Assembly (NCBI GenBank): GCA_015499985.1
Contig: JAAAUF010000003.1
Location: 43,387-107,386, forward strand
Direction: 5' to 3'
Origin: Haplosporangium gracile
Taxonomy: Eukaryota; Mortierellomycota; Mortierellomycetes; Mortierellales; Mortierellaceae
DNA: 64,000 nt
The translations under genes and the position numbers were made by a program. The notes beneath the pieces were generated by a model. It did not search any database. It had not been told where the DNA came from and worked only from the letters and a program-made list of their open reading frames with translations. Shown here piece by piece: positions 60,648 through 64,000 of this stretch. Numbering within the stretch: the stretch's first letter is position 1; the number at the start of each line of letters is the position of its first letter.

Positions 60648-62413
60648 CCTGGGTCGTGTATTTGTTGGTGATTGTTACGTTATAAGGTAAAGGGTATGTG
60701 CTGTTGATAGAGGATGTGAGAAGAGGGTGAGAGTAAACTGTCGTGTTTCCTGTTTGTGTGTCTCCTTAGTTATAAAGTGGTGAAGTCTGAGTGGTAAGCA
60801 GAGCTGCGAAGGGAGAGAGGAGAGAGTGTCGACGAAAAAGAATAAAAAGAAAATGGTCAAAAATAATATATATTGAGGCGGATACAAATTAACGGCGGAG
60901 AGGGGGACGGGCGTTGAAATGGATAGAAATGGAACTAAGGGTCATAAATGAGAGTATGAGTGTAAAGGAGAAGGGAAGGAGGAGTGAATGAGAAGGATGA
61001 TGAAAGAGAACGTGGAAGTGAATGAATGCAAGTGAACGCAAATGAAGGAGACAAGAGAAAGAATGAGACGACGTTCACGAGTAAAAAGAGAAGAGAAGGA
61101 GAGGAGGAAGAGAGGGAAGAGAGGGAAGAAAAGGAATGAAAGAACGAGAAGAAGGAACGGACGAAGAGAGTGAAAGAAAAGGAAAGAAACAAAGACAGCG
61201 AGACTTGGACTTGGTGATGGGTCAAGACTCAGGACTGAGACTGATACACATCTACGATTCAAAACATAAAACAAGAAGGAATGGATGTTACCATCCCCCA
61301 TGGGCCACAGTTGACCAGTGCATCATCGTGTTTGGATTCGTGGTTCGTTCGTTCGTCGTCTTCAGTTGCCGTCTCCAATGCTCTCTTTTATTTCTTATCC
61401 CTTCTCTTTCCCCTCCCCCCGCTTTGCTCTCTTTCTTTTTTCATCTCAATTTGTGCGTATGTGTCTTTCCCTTTTCATATGCTAGTCCCTTATTGTCTCT
61501 CTCCCATCATCACCATTCGAACTTGGTCCCATTTCTACTACGAGGGAGAGGGTACTAGTCAAAGGGTACCTCTCTAAACAGACTTTAGGGTTGATGGACA
61601 GTTAAACATGTTGGTCTCTCCTCTACAACGTTTTGCATCTGTGTTCTCCCTTTTCTCAAATCCCTGCCCCCGCTCTGCTGGGCTACAATTTAGACCATGT
61701 AGCTGGGTATGTATCTCACTCCCGACTATTTCTCACTCTCTCGCTCTCTCTCATCGCACCATATCATTACATCTGTACGTACTGTACCCATCCTGGTACC
61801 CAACTGGTGCGACATCTAGACTACCCCACCTTTTTTGCCTCTCAGCTGAACAACGTTGCTCCATAATCCATTTCTGCTTGTGTTGAGTTGCTTATTGTTG
61901 TTTGTTATTTAGAAGTGCGTTTTTTTGTCGTTTTGCGCAAATTGTATCATTCGTCTCTCTGCCTCTTCTTTTCCCTCGCTTGTCTTTTTCTCTCCTGTTA
62001 AAATATAAACATCCGAACAACCTAAAAAGACCCTTATATCTATCATTGCTTCCCTCCCCTTGTGTTTGTTTTTATTTGATTGCATTGGACCATTGGCCCA
62101 GGTATAACGCAACGAGTAGAACAACAACGTGTTGTATGTGTCCCTTTGCCTCTTCTCTCCTTAATTACATCCTCGTGGAATAAACACGCGCACACACCCT
62201 CCTGACAACACAACGTCTCACCCCTTCGCTTATTTTCTTCCTTCTTACCCTGATTGACTCGTTGTTTGTGTGGAGATAGAGTTAGTATGTAACTTCATTC
62301 AATTCAAGCAAGGCAAAGGTGTCCTCTCAAGTGCCACTTCACTTTGCTTACGTACACGTGCTTGATTTTTTTTTTTTTGGTTTATGCTACAGAAAAAAAA
62401 AAAGCGCCGCCTT

Positions 62414-62443
62414 GCGAAAAACTCTTTTATTAAAGTTTTTCGC
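62414..62443. repeat. Perfect inverted repeat (10-bp stem, 10-base loop)
   Basis: GCGAAAAACT, a 10-base AT-rich loop, then AGTTTTTCGC. It is followed by TAATCGC and a T run. It could fold as a hairpin in either transcript, or mark the end of an element. Confidence 0.75.
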
Positions 62444-62502
62444 TAATCGCTTTTTATTATATTTGAACACCATGATGGTGGAGGATGGTGGTGAGTGAGT
62501 GA

Positions 62503-62526
62503 GTGTGTGTGTGTGTGTGTGTGTGC
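62503..62526. repeat. (GT)n microsatellite
   Basis: About 12 dinucleotide units preceded by GAGT units. Confidence 0.9.
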
Positions 62527-63283
62527 GTCTTTAAATTTTGGATCTGGGAGGAGAGAGGTAACCAGTTATGTTTTTTTGTCCATTAACTTGGCTTCAGATG
62601 TGAGGAATGCTAAGAGAGGTCTCTTGCTGTTGTATTGTACTGTGTGCCCGGAGGTTGCTAAGGAATGAGAAATCATTTAAGCGAAGGTGGGGTGAAGAGA
62701 CGCAGCGGTTTGAGTGGGCACAGACGATAGAAAACAAAACGAGAAGCAAGCTTTTGAGTGTTGAGCATAACTTAGAATAGCAAAAAAAATGATCGGGGTT
62801 AGAGAGTGAGATGAATTGCATAAAGCGCATGAGCAATTGGGACCAAAGGGTGCCCTTTATTTTTGACAAATAATGTTTTTATTACTTCCTTTGTCAATTG
62901 TATCAGGAATTATGGGCTTGTGGTAAGCGGTCTCAATCGACGATGAATTGTAAAAACGAAGTCTCGAATTACAAATCTTCAGAGACTTCTCACTCCCATG
63001 ATCTCATACCCCACACGCCCGCTGGACGTGCGGATGGAAAAGAATAAGGATGCAAAAAAAATGAACAGCAGCAGTTCGAGATTGCCCTCTCCGATAGCGA
63101 TCCCTGGTCATATTCGATATTCGAAAGAAAAAATCGTAAACAAAAAATAAATTAGAAAAAGGAAAAATAAAAAAATAGAAAACAGACTTCCGTTGAACCA
63201 GCGTTTGGGGATAATTTCACGTCTGGATCGAGTGACCTTGATTTGGCATGAGCCGTTCGAGCACATGGCATAATTAGTATAAA

Positions 63284-63610
63284 TGTGAAAGTACAATACC
63301 GCCATTCAGTAGCAGGACAAAGACCAGGATTGGAGCGCCTGCCGCGTTGGTTAAGTCAAAGGGGATGGCATCATTGGTACACTGTCGGTGCATTGGTGAG
63401 ACTAAAGGGCATGGCTTGACCGAATAGTCGTAGTGTCCTTTAGGGAGGGGAATTTTTGAAGACGTTCTTGTGCATCATCGTGCTCGCGGACGCTCGGATT
63501 CGGTTGAAGGCCGACACATCGCAGGACAAGGACAGATGTAAGCCCGGCGCGCTTTTGAGTTCGAAAGCCATTACCAGGTATTCAGAATGCCCGTAGTGAA
63601 TTCCGAGATT
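63284..63610 (-). mobile_element. Degenerate Ty3/gypsy reverse-transcriptase fragments
   Basis: Three decayed copies of the reverse-transcriptase motif follow one another on the minus strand. Copy A (about 63610-63542) reads GHSEYLVMAFELKSAPG. Copy B (about 63440-63374) reads GHYDYSV then, one base shifted, MPFSLTNAPTVYQ before a stop. Copy C (about 63369-63284) reads PFDLTNAAGAPILVF and ends at a stop. The usual Ty3/gypsy wording is [20 protein letters not shown]. Stops and shifts show the element is dead. No protease, integrase or long terminal repeat was recognised around them. Confidence 0.6.
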
Positions 63611-64000
63611 CGTCTGTCAACCAGCAGCAGAGGGGCTATCGAGTACTGCAGACGCAGAGTTTAATGAAGCATGGCGATTGATGAAGGCCGCCTGTACTCA
63701 TTCCAACCCCCCCTCCCCTCCCGAGAATGTAGGTCAGTTTTTTCACATTTTTTCGCCACCAAAAGAAAAGTTACTTATTCGTGGGTAAATGGGCCCACGA
63801 TGAAGAATACATTTCCCTCTCAAATCCTGAGAAAGAGGGAGACTTGGAGGGTCTGTGCGAGTGAATGTATTTAGACGATTTCCTAGAAAAAATAACACGT
63901 CGCTTGTGTCTCTCAACCTGTAAAAAAAAATGCACAAGTTCAAACAAGAATAATATCGAGACATGAAGCGCCCGAGAGGTAATGAAAGGCCCCTACCCCC
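63611..64000. other. Right edge, no gene recognised
   Basis: Just upstream, on the minus strand, of reverse-transcriptase copy A; it could be more of the same relic. Only short frames are present, and no gene can be seen entering from the right. Confidence 0.4.

Larger units (their letters stand above)
60648..63283. other. Intergenic, no gene recognised
   Basis: In the minus sense 60650-61230 is C/T-rich and is the likely promoter of the monooxygenase. From about 61370 to 62060 the plus strand is C/T-rich although no plus gene was recognised downstream. A 10-bp-stem inverted repeat and a (GT)n microsatellite lie near 62.4-62.5 kb. The remaining frames are short and without motifs. Confidence 0.5.

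Noticed and set aside
1..64000. tRNA, rRNA or CRISPR features
   Set aside because: No convincing tRNA B-box with matching arms, no rRNA-like sequence and no regularly spaced repeats were found by eye. A covariance-model scan would settle small RNAs.

Overview
The window is a gene-dense piece of fungal nuclear DNA. Genes carry many short introns (about 50-165 bases) with GTAAGT/GTGAGT-type donors and CAG/TAG acceptors. Proteins are full of Q, N, S, T and D runs, and intergenic DNA is rich in pyrimidine/purine tracts and microsatellites. The gene set mixes fungal hallmarks (APSES cell-cycle transcription factor, SepH/Cdc7-type septation kinase, LRR-RhoGEF) with genes typical of animals and early-diverging fungi but missing from most Ascomycota and Basidiomycota (a PEN-2-like gamma-secretase subunit, an ABCD4-like half transporter). 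This fits Mucoromycota, most likely a Mortierella-type fungus; that placement is inference.

Layout, left to right. 1-4961 (+): 3' part of an LRR-DH-PH RhoGEF. 4962-8973: spacer between convergent genes, with gene-like fragments near 7.4-8.4 kb. 8974-17379 (-): an 18-exon septation-initiation kinase. 17380-21637: low-complexity DNA with a decayed MFS transporter. 21638-24744 (+): USP36/42-type deubiquitinase. 25979-28990 (+): ABCD4-like transporter. 30944-34532 (+): three-finger C2H2 protein containing a 10-N assembly gap. 34957-36673 (-): Elf1/ELOF1 domain with a long Q/N/G-rich tail. 37897-38905 (-): mitochondrial GBBH/TMLH-like N-terminal domain without a catalytic domain. 39485-40049 (-): PEN-2-like. 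40418-41785 (+): unrecognised acidic protein. 41988-43958 (-): R3HCC1L-like. 44271-45856 (+): Tls1/C9orf78 family. 46543-48069 (-): mitochondrial ADP/ATP carrier. 48378-52177 (+): coiled-coil protein, perhaps ICE1-like. 52928-56008 (+): MBF-type APSES-ankyrin factor. 56252-60647 (-): FAD monooxygenase with an 11-base microexon and a 1.6-kb intron. 60648-64000: no gene recognised, but degenerate Ty3/gypsy reverse-transcriptase fragments lie at 63.28-63.61 kb.

There is no operon logic. Three divergent gene pairs (40049/40418, 43958/44271, 48069/48378) share promoters of only about 310-370 bases. Several starts are preceded by pyrimidine-rich sense-strand DNA. No wholly new multigene system could be shown. 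The most notable items are the PEN-2 homologue, the prion-like tail on Elf1, the dioxygenase lacking its catalytic domain, the 11-base microexon inside an FAD-binding motif, and the stack of reverse-transcriptase relics. All exon boundaries were read by eye from splice signals, reading phase and family motifs.
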